From NCBI RefSeq assembly GCF_005938675.2, contig NZ_VCCH02000004.1, positions 1 through 64,000 of the forward strand: a DNA stretch of 64,000 nt. Direction: 5' to 3'. Below the pieces are notes generated by a model. It was not told the origin of the DNA and searched no databases. It saw nothing but the letters and a program-made list of their open reading frames with translations. Source of the stretch: Mycobacterium sp. KBS0706. Lineage in GTDB: Bacteria; Pseudomonadota; Alphaproteobacteria; DSM-16000; Inquilinaceae. A program made the position numbers and the translations under genes. This document shows positions 31,431-43,111 of this stretch, one piece after another; positions within the stretch are counted from its first letter, which is position 1, and each line of letters starts with the position of its first letter.

Positions 31431-31463
31431 GAACACGTGTTCATGACGATCGGACACGTGTTC
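31431..31463. promoter_or_regulatory. Two CACGTG palindromes spaced 21 bases apart
   Basis: gaacacgtgttc at 31431-31442 is a perfect 12-base palindrome. A second copy, gacacgtgttc, is at 31453-31463. The common core acacgtgttcatg repeats with a 21-base offset, two DNA turns, so two dimers would sit on the same helix face. The pair lies about 90 bases upstream of the phospholipase ATG and after the convergent-oriented creD stop. It probably binds a regulator of the phospholipase gene; which one is unknown. Confidence 0.6.
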
Positions 31464-31519
31464 ATGGAGAGCAAGGCTGAGGCAGGGGAGGGCCGCCCAT
31501 CGCGGCCCTCCCCTGCCCG

Positions 31520-32926
31520 TCACGCAGCCGGCGGCTCGTTGCGGGCCGCCTCCGCGGCAGTCGGCGTCGCGGCGTACCAGTCGATCCGGCGGGTCACATA
31601 CATCACGCCGCTGAGCGCCAGGAACAGGCCGAGCGAGCCGAGCAGCAAGGCCAGGTCCTCGAGCTGCATCAGCGCGTAGAGGGCGCCGTACAGGATCGCC
31701 AGCAGCGCGCCGAGCACCAGGCTGCGCTTCCAGGTGCCGAGCACCGGCCGGCAATACAGCACGATCTGCGCCACCACCGCGGCGGCGCCGACGCCATAGG
31801 CCGCGGCGAAGCCGATCTGCTCGGCGAAGGACAGCAGCAGCAGGTAGAACAGGCACAGCGACAGCCCGACCAGCCCGTACTGGAAGACGTGGATGCGCAG
31901 CCGGGCCACCGCCTCGAACAGGAAGAACAGGGTGAAGGTGAAGACGATGAACAGCATGCCGTATTTGGCCGAACGCTCGGTCTGCTGATAGGCGTTGACC
32001 GGCTGGAAGAAGCGCACGCCGAAAGCGGAGCCAGAGATGGCGGAGAGATAGTCGCCCTCCCCACCAACCCAGGCCTGGGGATAGCCGCGGCCGAAATAGG
32101 ACAGCTCCCACTCGGACGTGAAGCCTTGCGGCCCGGTGCTGGAGCGCACCGGCAGGAAGGCGCCGTCGAAGCTGGGGTCCGGCCAGTTCGAGCTGGCGGT
32201 CACCCGGGTGGAGCGGCCGAGCGGCAGGAAGTCGAGGCGCTGGCTGCCGTTCAGCCGCAGGGTGGTGGCGAAGGGGATGGCGGATTGCGCCGACGCCGCC
32301 GACAGGTCCGGCAGGCGCAGCGTCATGCCGGCGCCGAAGCGCTGGCCTAGTTCGCCCGGCGCGCCGGGCTGGGACGGCAGATCGCGCCCGCCCCAGCGCA
32401 GCGACGCGCCCTCGCGGATGCTGCGCGGGTCGGCGACGCCGACATAGAGGTAGGCCGCGGACCAGTCGATCGCCGCCTGCGGCCCGGCCAGGGCCGCGGC
32501 GTCGCCGATCAGGAACTGCCCGGACAGAGCGAGGTCGACCGTGTAGACCACGGCCTCGAACAGGCCGCGCCGGCGCGTCTCCGGCGCCGCCTTGGCCTCG
32601 ACCTCGTACCGGTCGGGCAGGATGACGAGCTGGCGTTCCAGCGGCGGCAGCGGCGTGCCGTCGGCGCGCGGCTCGGACGGCACCCGGAACGGCGCCACCA
32701 GGATCGGCCCGATGACGCGCTGCGGCCCGCCCCAGCTACTGCCGATCTCGTCCACCACCGACCGGTAGCGCTCCTCGCGCTCGCCGATCACGTCATAGAC
32801 CAGGAAGACCGGCAGCAGGAAGGCGACGGTCAGGAAGACGATGGCCAGCACCTTCAGCGCCGGCGACCCGGCGCGGAGGCGCCGGACGGGCCAGGCGGCG
32901 GCCGGTGGGACGGAGTCGATGCTCAT
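31520..32926 (-). CDS. creD: Inner membrane protein CreD
   Basis: 468 residues. A first membrane helix (LKVLAIVFLTVAFLLPVFLV) is followed by a large periplasmic domain (about 50-310) with VIGPILVAPF and PDRYEVEAKAAPETRRRGLF, both typical of CreD. Five or six helices close the protein (from about 325, MLFIVFTFTLFFLFEAVARL). CreD in gamma-proteobacteria is induced by CreBC and affects the envelope and beta-lactam or colicin response. No creB/creC genes are near, so regulation here is unknown. Confidence 0.92.
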   Translation of the reverse strand: MSIDSVPPAAAWPVRRLRAGSPALKVLAIVFLTVAFLLPVFLVYDVIGEREERYRSVVDEIGSSWGGPQRVIGPILVAPFRVPSEPRADGTPLPPLERQLVILPDRYEVEAKAAPETRRRGLFEAVVYTVDLALSGQFLIGDAAALAGPQAAIDWSAAYLYVGVADPRSIREGASLRWGGRDLPSQPGAPGELGQRFGAGMTLRLPDLSAASAQSAIPFATTLRLNGSQRLDFLPLGRSTRVTASSNWPDPSFDGAFLPVRSSTGPQGFTSEWELSYFGRGYPQAWVGGEGDYLSAISGSAFGVRFFQPVNAYQQTERSAKYGMLFIVFTFTLFFLFEAVARLRIHVFQYGLVGLSLCLFYLLLLSFAEQIGFAAAYGVGAAAVVAQIVLYCRPVLGTWKRSLVLGALLAILYGALYALMQLEDLALLLGSLGLFLALSGVMYVTRRIDWYAATPTAAEAARNEPPAA

Positions 32927-33033
32927 GGCGGGCCTCGCTCATGGATGCGAAGCCCGCAGCGTCCAGGCCGCCGATGGCCGCTTCGTGGCGGCGCGGCGGA
33001 AAGCTGGGGGCGCGCAGCGGCGCCCCCCGGATC

Positions 33034-33444
33034 TCACCTGGCCTGGACCAGCTTCCAGCCATTCCCCGAGGGATCGCGGAAGCTGGCGTCCACGCCGCCA
33101 TAGCGCTCCATCGGCTCCTGGGTGAACTCCACGCCGCGGGCGAGCATCCGGTCATGGGCGGCGCGGCAGTCGTCGACGACCAGCACGAGCGGCGGCATGG
33201 CGCCCTTCGCCACGATCTCGCGCAGGGCCTGGACGGTCGCCGCGTCGACGGTCGGCGACTGCGGCGAGAACAGGCCGAGCTGGAAGGAGGGCTGGTCCGG
33301 ATGCTGCACCGTCAGCCAGCGATAGTCGCCGTTCTGCGCATCGGTGTGGATGCGGAATCCGAGTTTCTCGACATAGAATTCAAGGGCCTCGTCCTGATCG
33401 CGGACATACAGGCCGACCACCGCGACACCCTGGCTCTGGCTCAT
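33034..33444 (-). CDS. VOC-superfamily protein (glyoxalase/bleomycin-resistance fold)
   Basis: 136 residues. The paired beta-alpha-beta-beta-beta pattern is visible: GVAVVGLYVRDQDEALEFYV, EKLGFRIHTDAQNG, and the second half LVLVVDDCRAAHDRMLARGV then ASFRDPSGNGWKLVQ. The metal-site pattern is incomplete, so the reaction is uncertain. The ATG overlaps the stop of the AraC-type gene by four bases, which makes them one operon with the regulator first. Confidence 0.88.
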   Translation of the reverse strand: MSQSQGVAVVGLYVRDQDEALEFYVEKLGFRIHTDAQNGDYRWLTVQHPDQPSFQLGLFSPQSPTVDAATVQALREIVAKGAMPPLVLVVDDCRAAHDRMLARGVEFTQEPMERYGGVDASFRDPSGNGWKLVQAR

Positions 33445-33953
33445 GGGACCTCCGTTTGCTGAGACGCGGGCACCCTATCGTCCGCCTCCAGCCGCCGCTT
33501 CTCCGAAACTGCGATTGTGAGGTCGGGCCGGTGGGCGGCGCTGAGAAAGCAGCCCGGCACCCGCTCGCGCTGGTGCGGGGCGGCCTTCTCGCGGGCCCGG
33601 AGCTGGCCCGGGCTTTCGCCGGTGACGTCGCGGAAGGTGCGCCCGAAGGTGCCCAGGCTGTTCCAGCCGGTCTCGAATGCGATCTCCGTGATGGACAGGT
33701 CGGTGTCGCGGAGCAGCGCCGTGGCCCGCTCGATCCGGCGCGTCAGCAGGTAGCGATGCGGCGGGACGCCGAAGGCGTCCTTGAAGGATCTTGCGAAATG
33801 GGCTTCGGACACGCCGCTGACCCGCGCCAGCCGCTGCACGGGCCAGTCCTCGTGCGAGGCGGCGTCCATCCGATCCTTCGCGCGCAGCAGCCGGCGCAGC
33901 AGCGCCGGATCCTGGCGCCTGACCGCAGCGGCGTCGGCTGTTACATCGGCCAT
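33441..33953 (-). CDS. AraC-family transcriptional regulator
   Basis: 170 residues. Two helix-turn-helix units fill residues about 35-125: VQRLARVSGVSEAHFARSFK and ITEIAFETGWNSLGTFGRTF, followed by TGESPGQLR. There is no N-terminal sensor domain; the C-terminal extension (about 130-170) is unusual and not recognised. It is co-transcribed with the VOC protein, which might be its ligand-handling partner. Confidence 0.9.
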   Translation of the reverse strand: MADVTADAAAVRRQDPALLRRLLRAKDRMDAASHEDWPVQRLARVSGVSEAHFARSFKDAFGVPPHRYLLTRRIERATALLRDTDLSITEIAFETGWNSLGTFGRTFRDVTGESPGQLRAREKAAPHQRERVPGCFLSAAHRPDLTIAVSEKRRLEADDRVPASQQTEVP

Positions 33954-34215
33954 GGTGCGTTCCTCCCCCGGCGGGAAGGTGCACCATCGGGCGCCGGGAG
34001 AGAAACACCATAAGAATCTCGTGAAGCAGTTGCGGCCCCGACCTATGCCAAGGGCCAGGATTTCTCACCTTTCGATGTGCGGGATCAGCGGTGGGCACAA
34101 TAGCCGAAGGGCTCGGGGATCCGCAGTCTTCCGTCATCATCTCCGGCATGAGCGGCGTCAGGATTTGATGACGCTGGCGTCAGGCCGGGTGCGGCGCGTC
34201 CTTCGAGATCAAGCC

Positions 34216-35733
34216 ATGACTCTCAAACCCCTGATCGGACTTCTCGGAGTCCTCGTCGCCGCCCTCAACGCCGAGTTCAACGAACTCGTGATGGCGACAG
34301 CCCTGCCCGATTTCCGAGGCGCGTTCGGCATCAGCCACGACCCGGGCATCTGGCTCGAGAGCCTCTACGCCTTCGGCATGGTGGTCGGGATGGCCCTCTC
34401 GCCTTGGCTCGCGGTCACCTTCACGCTGCGCCGCTTCACCCTGTTCGCCATCGGGCTCACCTGCGGCACGACGCTGCTCATCCCCTTCGCACCGGATTGG
34501 GCGACGATGCTGGGTCTGCGCCTGTTCCAGGGGCTCGGCGGCGGCTTCACCATTCCCCTGCTGATGACCACGGCGCTGCGCGTGCTGCCCCCGCCGATCC
34601 GTCTCTACGGGCTGGCGGTCTACGCGCTGACCGCCACCTTCTCCCCGGCGATCAGCAGCTCGATCGCGGCGCTCTGGACCGACATCGTCGATTGGCGCTT
34701 CGTGTTCTTCGAGGCGCTGCCGCTCGGCGCGATCTCAGCCGTCCTCGTCTGGCATGGGCTGCCGCAGGAGTCGCCGCATTACGAGCGCCTGCGCCGGTTC
34801 GACTGGCGCGGGGCCGTGCTGCTGGCCTTGGGCGCCGGATCCCTGACCACGCTGATGTACCACGGCAGCCACCTGGACTGGTTCAACTCGCCGCTGGTCT
34901 GCGTCCTGACCGCCCTGTGCGTGGTCGCGTTTCCGCTGCTCGCCCTCAACGAGTGGTTCCATCCGCTGCCGCTGCTCAAGCTGCAGTTGCTCGGCCGGCG
35001 GAACTTCGCCTATGGCGTGCTCGCGTTGTTTCTCTTCGTCGTGCTCAGCCTCTCCTCTTCGGTGGTGCCGCTGACATACCTTGCCGGGATTCAGGGATAT
35101 CGCGCGCTGCAGGGTCACTGGATCATGCTGGTGATCGCGCTCGGACAATTCCTGATGCTGCCGGCCGTGGCGTTCCTGCTCGACCGCAGATGGGCGGACG
35201 CCCGCATCGTGACGCTGTGCGGGCTGGGGCTCGTCGCCTGCGCCTGCCTGGGCGCCGCTGCGATCGACGCGTCCTGGAACCGGGAGCAGTTCTACCTTTG
35301 GCAGGCTCTGCAGGCGATCGGGCAGCCGATGGTGGTGGTGCCGTTGTTGATGATGGCCACGAATTCCCTGAAGGGGCCCGAGGAAGGTCCCTTCGCCTCG
35401 GGGCTGATCAACACGGCGCGCAGCCTGGCGGTACCGGTCGGCACCGGCATCCTGGAGCTTGTCGAACGCTGGCGCGGTGCGTTCCATTCCGAGCGCCTGG
35501 TGAACCAGGCCGGCCTGAACCGCTTTCAGCCGATGTCGTCCCCGATGGGGCTGACCACCGCGACCGGCGACCATGGGGAGGCCTTCGCCCATGCGGTCGA
35601 GACGCAGGTCAGCGTGCTGACCACCGCCGACACCTTCCTGGTCCTGTTCGCGGTCGGGGTCGTCCTGGCCCTGCTCGTCCTATTCCTTCCGGTCCGCACC
35701 TATCCGCCGCGCATCCTGTTCGCGAAGCATTGA
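34216..35733 (+). CDS. DHA2-type major facilitator multidrug transporter (EmrB-like)
   Basis: 505 residues from ATG 34216 (MTLKPLIGLLGVLVAALNAE); an ATG at 34168 would add 16. About 14 membrane helices are visible. ELVMATALPDFRGAFG and GLRLFQGLGGGFTIPLLMTT are the TM1 and TM4-5 motifs of the 14-helix drug:H+ antiporters. It pairs with the HlyD-type gene 7 bases downstream, like EmrAB, and needs an outer membrane channel encoded elsewhere. The 260 bases upstream contain no clear gene. Confidence 0.92.
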   Translation: MTLKPLIGLLGVLVAALNAEFNELVMATALPDFRGAFGISHDPGIWLESLYAFGMVVGMALSPWLAVTFTLRRFTLFAIGLTCGTTLLIPFAPDWATMLGLRLFQGLGGGFTIPLLMTTALRVLPPPIRLYGLAVYALTATFSPAISSSIAALWTDIVDWRFVFFEALPLGAISAVLVWHGLPQESPHYERLRRFDWRGAVLLALGAGSLTTLMYHGSHLDWFNSPLVCVLTALCVVAFPLLALNEWFHPLPLLKLQLLGRRNFAYGVLALFLFVVLSLSSSVVPLTYLAGIQGYRALQGHWIMLVIALGQFLMLPAVAFLLDRRWADARIVTLCGLGLVACACLGAAAIDASWNREQFYLWQALQAIGQPMVVVPLLMMATNSLKGPEEGPFASGLINTARSLAVPVGTGILELVERWRGAFHSERLVNQAGLNRFQPMSSPMGLTTATGDHGEAFAHAVETQVSVLTTADTFLVLFAVGVVLALLVLFLPVRTYPPRILFAKH

Positions 35734-35740
35734 GGGCCTC

Positions 35741-36919
35741 ATGGACACCCATGCAAACGACCCGCAGCCGCCGACCGTGACCGGCCCGGCCGCTCCCTCG
35801 TCAAGCGTCGCCCCGGTCCCGAGGAAGGGCAGGTTCGCAGCGTCCTGGCCATGGGCGCTCGCAGGCCTGATCGTCGTCGGGTTCGTCGCCGTGGTGACCT
35901 GGCGCATCGTCACGCCCCAGGCGGACGTCTGGACGGACAACGCCTATGTGCGCGTGCACTCCGCCGTCATCGCGCCACGCATCTCCGGCCAGGTTACGGC
36001 GGTCCGCGTCGGCAATGACGACGTCGTCAGAGTCGGGCAGGTGCTGGTCGAGCTCGACGACCTCGATGCCCGCGCGGCCGTCGCGGCGGCCGAAGCGGGC
36101 CTGTCCCGTGACCACGCCATGGTCGAGAATGCGGCGGCCTCCATCCTCCGCCAGAAATCGGTCATCGATCAGACCGGCGCCCAGGTGAACACCGCGAGTG
36201 CCCAGCTGGACTTCGCCAAGGCCGATGCCACCCGCTACGACTATCTGGCGAAGACCGGCTCGGGGGCGGTCAAGGCGCAGCAGCAGGCCGACAGCGCCCT
36301 GCGCCAGAGCCGGGCGGCTCTCGACGAGGCGAAGGCTGCGCTGGAGGCGGCTCAGGCGCAGATGAGCGTTCTGCAGACCCAGGAGGTATCGGCCCGGGCC
36401 AGCGTCCGCGCCAGCGAAGCCCAGCTCGATCAGGCGCGCCTCAATCTCTCCTACACGAAGGTTCTGGCTCCGGTGGACGGCATGGTCGCCCAGCGCGGCG
36501 TGCAAGTGGGCAACTACGTCAATGCGGGCGCCGGCATGATGGCCGTCGTGCCCCTGTCCGAGGTCTATGTCGAGGCGAATTATCGCGAGGTCGAGCTCAA
36601 GCACGTCCAGACCGGCCAGCGGGCCCGGATTCACGTGGATGCCTACGACATCGACCTGGAAGGCACGGTGGTCGGCGTGCCGGCCGCGACCGGAGCGACA
36701 TTCGCGACGATCCAGCCGGACAACGCCACCGGCAACTTCACCAAGATCGTGCAGCGCCTACCTGTTCAGATCGTCATCGCGCCGAACCAGCCTCTGGCCC
36801 GGCTGCTGCGGGCCGGCCTCTCCGTCCAGGCGACGATCGAGACCCAGCTCGCCGACGTGGTCGGCCGCTACCGCACGGCCGCGGAGCCCGCCGTCGCCGA
36901 GCTTCCAATATCCCGCTGA
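35741..36919 (+). CDS. HlyD-family membrane fusion protein (EmrA-like)
   Basis: 392 residues: one N-terminal membrane helix (WALAGLIVVGFVAVVTWRIV), the conserved TDNAYVRVHSAVIAPRISGQ lipoyl/barrel entry, a long alpha-hairpin (about 115-225, rich in Ala/Gln) and a beta-barrel with LSYTKVLAPVDGMVAQRGVQ. This is the EmrA architecture. It links the antiporter at 34216 to an outer membrane channel. The gap to the MFS gene is 7 bases, so they form an operon. Confidence 0.93.
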   Translation: MDTHANDPQPPTVTGPAAPSSSVAPVPRKGRFAASWPWALAGLIVVGFVAVVTWRIVTPQADVWTDNAYVRVHSAVIAPRISGQVTAVRVGNDDVVRVGQVLVELDDLDARAAVAAAEAGLSRDHAMVENAAASILRQKSVIDQTGAQVNTASAQLDFAKADATRYDYLAKTGSGAVKAQQQADSALRQSRAALDEAKAALEAAQAQMSVLQTQEVSARASVRASEAQLDQARLNLSYTKVLAPVDGMVAQRGVQVGNYVNAGAGMMAVVPLSEVYVEANYREVELKHVQTGQRARIHVDAYDIDLEGTVVGVPAATGATFATIQPDNATGNFTKIVQRLPVQIVIAPNQPLARLLRAGLSVQATIETQLADVVGRYRTAAEPAVAELPISR

Positions 36920-36938
36920 GCCTTCGGCAATCTCCTGG

Positions 36939-37361
36939 CTAGTAGTTGGCGCGCAGCCCCGGCGTCGCCAGCTCGATGGCGTGGCCGTCGGGGTCGCGGA
37001 AATACAGGCTGCGGCCGCCGCGCCGCCAATGGGTTTCGCCGGCCAGCGGAACGCCCTCGCGCTCCAGCTTCGCCCGCCAGGCCGGCAGCTCCTCCGAGGC
37101 GACGGCGAAGGCCATGTGCAGCCGCCCCTGCCCCTCATGGCCCGGGATGGTGCCCTCGTCGTCGACCATGCCGTCCGAGGTCAGGCCGTGGCGGAACAGC
37201 AGCAGCGCGCCCTGGCGCCCGGCATCCAGCGCCGCCAGCCGCGGCGAGCGGGACAGCAGCTCCAGCCCCAGCACCCGCTGGTAGAACTCGGCCGAGCGGT
37301 CGACGTCCTCGACATAGAGGCAGGTCTCGGCCAGCCCGTTGATCCGCGGTGTCGTGTCCAT
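36939..37361 (-). CDS. VOC-superfamily protein (dioxygenase/glyoxalase-like)
   Basis: 140 residues from ATG 37359-37361 (MDTTPRINGLAETCLYVEDV). Two VOC modules: LAETCLYVEDVDRSAEFYQR and HMAFAVASEELPAWRAKLER, then SLYFRDPDGHAIELATPG. The retained His and the final Glu (DGHAIEL) match metal-binding positions, so it may be a metal-dependent enzyme such as a glutathione transferase-like or dioxygenase protein. The substrate is unknown. Confidence 0.88.
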   Translation of the reverse strand: MDTTPRINGLAETCLYVEDVDRSAEFYQRVLGLELLSRSPRLAALDAGRQGALLLFRHGLTSDGMVDDEGTIPGHEGQGRLHMAFAVASEELPAWRAKLEREGVPLAGETHWRRGGRSLYFRDPDGHAIELATPGLRANY

Positions 37362-37420
37362 CCCCGGCTCCTCCGTTTCGGGAGGCCAGGATGAGGCGGC
37401 GGGCGGCACCCGTCCACGCA

Positions 37421-38509
37421 TCAGTCCGGCAGCACCTCGAACACCAGGGCTTTGGTCGCCTGCACCGGGTTGAAGTTGTCGTCGGACATCACGACCAGGC
37501 TGCGATGGCCGTTGGCGAGGTCCGGGCCCCAACCCATCGCCTCGAAATTGTCGAGGGCGACGCCGAGGGTGCCGAAATCCAGCAGCAGTGTCTTCGGCAT
37601 GGCGAGCCAGCTGCCGTCGAGCAGCGAATCGAGCCCGGAAACATCCGTGGCCAGGGTGGGGTCGGCGCGGTACAGCCGGATCGAATTGCCGCGGCCCTGG
37701 GCATAGGCACGCTCCAGCACCAGGAGCGTGCCGTCACCGGCGGGCAGGATCTCCGACACGCCGTTGTCGGCCGAGCCGCCCGGGAGCAGCGGCGCCACCG
37801 GGATCGGGTCGGTGACGTAGACATGCTCCGGCCCCGGCGCGCCGCTCGCCGTGTCGAAGCTGGCGATCCGCACCGGGCTGCCCCGGGCCAGCGAGGCGAT
37901 CGGCCCGTCCTGGACCAGGGCGTTCTCCAGCGACGCGAACAGGGTGCGCCCGTCGGGCGAGAGCGCCAGCCCCTCGAACACCAGGTTGTCCCGCGGGCCC
38001 AGGTTCCTGTCCTCGGAGACGCGGTAGCGCTGCGGCAGGTCGAAGCCGCGCTGCCAGCGCCCGTCCGGCGCGGCGACGCTGATCATCGGGTCGATCCCGG
38101 CCTTCACCCCGCCCTCGCTGCTCCAGTAGAGCAACCCGGCGATGGGGTCGCGGCGGATCGCCTCCGGATCGACGCTCTTCGGCGCGAAGCCGGCGCCGGA
38201 CGCGTCCTGCAGCGTGGTCACGCCGGTGACGGTGATGCCGCGCACTGCGCCGGCGTCGTAGTCGATCGTGAGGGTGTAGAAGCGGGCCGGCGCCTTCTCC
38301 GACCGGTCGTCGCTGAGGGCGATCCACTGCCGGGCCGCCGGGTCCCAGTCCAGCCCCGACAGGCCGCCGACGATGGTGCCCTGATAGTCCAGGCCCTTCG
38401 GCAGCGTCGCCTCGCCGATCAGCCGCAGCGTCCCGATCCCCTCGGCCTCGGCCGGCAGCGCGGCACAGGCCAGCAGCACGCCGACCATGGCGATCCCGAT
38501 CCTGCCCAT
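37421..38509 (-). CDS. Secreted phytase-like esterase-domain protein
   Basis: 362 residues from ATG 38507-38509 (MGRIGIAMVGVLLACAALPA), with a signal peptide ending near AEA-EGI. The body fits the 'esterase-like activity of phytase' domain (PF13449): GGLSGLDWDPAARQWIALSD, DPEAIRRDP, NLVFEGLALSPDGRTLFASL and LDNFEAMGW. It is a periplasmic beta-propeller. The catalytic role in this family is poorly defined, so phytase activity should not be assumed. Confidence 0.85.
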   Translation of the reverse strand: MGRIGIAMVGVLLACAALPAEAEGIGTLRLIGEATLPKGLDYQGTIVGGLSGLDWDPAARQWIALSDDRSEKAPARFYTLTIDYDAGAVRGITVTGVTTLQDASGAGFAPKSVDPEAIRRDPIAGLLYWSSEGGVKAGIDPMISVAAPDGRWQRGFDLPQRYRVSEDRNLGPRDNLVFEGLALSPDGRTLFASLENALVQDGPIASLARGSPVRIASFDTASGAPGPEHVYVTDPIPVAPLLPGGSADNGVSEILPAGDGTLLVLERAYAQGRGNSIRLYRADPTLATDVSGLDSLLDGSWLAMPKTLLLDFGTLGVALDNFEAMGWGPDLANGHRSLVVMSDDNFNPVQATKALVFEVLPD

Positions 38510-38603
38510 AACCGATCTCCCCCAATTCCTGCGCAGCCCTGTTGACCACGGCGGCGCGACAACGGCATGACGAGCTTGTGTTGCCTTAGTGACGGAGCGG
38601 CGG

Positions 38604-39449
38604 ATGGACAACCCGGCGGCCACCCCGGCGAACGATTCCGCCCCGCTGCGGCGCAGCGAGGGCTTCGCCCGCATTGACGGACACCGCCTGTATTGGCAGC
38701 GCCTCGATCCGCCCGGCAGCGCCGGGCGCCTCCCCATCCTTCTTTTACACGAAGGGCTGGGCTCCGTCGCGCAATGGACGCGGCGCGGCGTCGACGTCGC
38801 GGCACGGCTGGCCGAGGCGACCGGCCATCCGGTGCTGGCGCATGACCGGCTGGGCTTCGGCCGGTCCGACCCGCTGCCGGCGCCGCGCGGCGTCGACTAT
38901 CTGTATCAGGAAGGGCGAGAGGCGCTGCCGCGGGTGCTGGACGCGCTCGGCATCGACCGTGCCGGGCTGGTCGGGCACAGCGACGGCGGCAGCATCGCCC
39001 TGATCTTCGCCGCCGCCCATCCCGGCCGCGCCGCCTGGGCGGTGACCGAGGCGGCCCATGTCATCGTCGAGAACGTGACCCTCGCCGGCATCGCCGACGT
39101 CCATGCCGCCTTCCACACCCCGGAGTCCAAGTTGCGCGCCGGGCTGGCCCGCTATCACGGCGCCAAGACGGAGTTCACCTTCGCCAACTGGGCCGAGCTG
39201 TGGCCGACCCCCGGATTCCGCAGCTTCGACATGCGCGACGCGCTGCGCTCGGTCCGCTGCCCGGTGCTGGCGATCCAGGGCGCGGAGGACGAATACGGCA
39301 CGCCGGCCCAGCTCGACGCCATAAAGGCCGGGGTTTCCGGCCCTTGCGAGACCTGGCTGGTGCCGGAGTGCCGGCACGCGCCGCATTTCGAGGCCACCGA
39401 CCGCGTGCTGCCCCGGATCGCCGATTTCGCAGTTGCGAACGGTTCTTAA
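38604..39449 (+). CDS. Alpha/beta hydrolase
   Basis: 281 residues from ATG 38604; a GTG at 38589 would add five. Motifs: LPILLLHEGLGSVAQW (HEGLGS in place of HGxG, oxyanion), VLAHDRLGFGRSD, the nucleophile elbow GHSDGGS (Ser at about 130), and acid/His late in IQGAEDEYGT and ECRHAPHFEA. There is no signal peptide. The substrate is unknown. It stops 88 bases before acnA and may share no promoter with it. Confidence 0.88.
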   Translation: MDNPAATPANDSAPLRRSEGFARIDGHRLYWQRLDPPGSAGRLPILLLHEGLGSVAQWTRRGVDVAARLAEATGHPVLAHDRLGFGRSDPLPAPRGVDYLYQEGREALPRVLDALGIDRAGLVGHSDGGSIALIFAAAHPGRAAWAVTEAAHVIVENVTLAGIADVHAAFHTPESKLRAGLARYHGAKTEFTFANWAELWPTPGFRSFDMRDALRSVRCPVLAIQGAEDEYGTPAQLDAIKAGVSGPCETWLVPECRHAPHFEATDRVLPRIADFAVANGS

Positions 39450-39537
39450 CCCGTTGCATTTGAACGGCTTGCGCGGACGCGCTACATGAAGGCCGCACAC
39501 CCAATCGCGACCAGCCTTCGACCGAAGGAGCCCTTCC

Positions 39538-42225
<2,688 letters not shown>

Positions 42226-42254
42226 GCCGTTCCACGGCCTGAGTCTTTGGAAAG

Positions 42255-42276
42255 GCCCGGCGCGAGCCGGGCTTTT
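42255..42276 (+). terminator. Rho-independent terminator of acnA
   Basis: gcccggc at 42255-42261, loop gcga, gccgggc at 42266-42272, followed by tttt. It is a 7-base GC stem with a T-run, 30 bases after the acnA stop. Confidence 0.85.
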
Positions 42277-42474
42277 CTGCTTTCCGGCGCTTGCGCGCTG
42301 GCGGCAGCGACGATGCGGCGCACCTACGCCAAAAGAGGGAACCGAACCGCCGTTCGATCCTTGTTGGGCGGTGGCGACGGCGCGACCGGAAACTCGTTTC
42401 CGGCGGGAATAGGAGTCGCCACCCGGACGTCCTTGGAAGGTCACCGGATAGAGCAACAGCAACGAGGGGGCCGG

Positions 42475-42819
42475 ATGCCCATCGATGAGATCGGCGCGGC
42501 GGCGCTGTCGACGCCGAACCAGGTTCTCGAAGTCACCGCGGCGATCGTCGCCGCGCATCTGCGCGGGACCTCGACCTCGGCCGCGCATGTGCCGGACATC
42601 ATCCGGCAGGTCTATGACGCCCTGACCGAGCTGGTCGAGGGCTCCGGGGCGGAGGAGGCGCCCCGTCCCGTGGTCGATGCGGCCCCGCGCCGCCAGATCG
42701 CCGAACCGCCGGCGGAGGCCGCGCTGCCCTGGCGCGAGACGACGGCCCTGCGGGGGATGCGCGCCGGCACCCGGATCGGCGAGACCCCGCGCGAGCGCTT
42801 CCGCTCACGATACCGCTGA
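42475..42819 (+). CDS. MucR-like N-terminal domain protein lacking the zinc finger
   Basis: 114 residues from ATG 42475. Residues 14-55 (NQVLEVTAAIVAAHLRGTST, HVPDIIRQVYDALTELVEGS) match the N-terminal domain of MucR/Ros regulators, which oligomerises. The usual C-terminal Cys2His2-type DNA-binding zinc finger is missing: there is no Cys in the protein. The tail is instead RETTALRGMRAGTRIG plus a basic end (RERFRSRYR). It could modulate full-length MucR proteins by mixed oligomers, which is inference. It lies downstream of the acnA terminator. Confidence 0.7.
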   Translation: MPIDEIGAAALSTPNQVLEVTAAIVAAHLRGTSTSAAHVPDIIRQVYDALTELVEGSGAEEAPRPVVDAAPRRQIAEPPAEAALPWRETTALRGMRAGTRIGETPRERFRSRYR

Positions 42820-42847
42820 CGCCGGGTCGCCGCGGCACTGCCCAACA

Positions 42848-42882
42848 AAAAGGGCGGCATCCGTCTCGGATGCCGCCCTTTT
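42848..42882. terminator. Bidirectional terminator
   Basis: Arms of 15 bases (42848-42862 and 42868-42882) are exact reverse complements with loop gtctc, and each side carries a run of A or T at its base. It serves both the MucR-like gene (plus) and the convergent cold-shock gene (minus). Confidence 0.9.
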
Positions 42883-42904
42883 GATTCAGCTTCGATGCGG
42901 ACCG

Positions 42905-43111
42905 TCAGGAGACCTGCAGGTTCGCCGCCGACTCCCGGCCGTCACGGCCGCGCGCCAACTCGAACGTGACCTGCTGCCCCTCGTTGAGGGACCGCAGCCC
43001 GGCCGCTTCCACGGCCGAGATGTGGACGAACACGTCCTTGCCGCCGTTGTCCGGCTGAATAAACCCGAAGCCCTTGGTGGTGTTGAACCACTTCACGGTA
43101 CCAGTCGCCAT
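42905..43111 (-). CDS. Cold-shock-domain protein (CspA family)
   Basis: 68 residues, the usual length. RNP1 and RNP2 are [11 protein letters not shown] (about 13-23) and [12 protein letters not shown] (about 27-38); the start is [14 protein letters not shown]. It binds single-stranded RNA or DNA as an RNA chaperone. It is convergent with the MucR-like gene. Cold induction cannot be read from the sequence. Confidence 0.95.
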   Translation of the reverse strand: MATGTVKWFNTTKGFGFIQPDNGGKDVFVHISAVEAAGLRSLNEGQQVTFELARGRDGRESAANLQVS

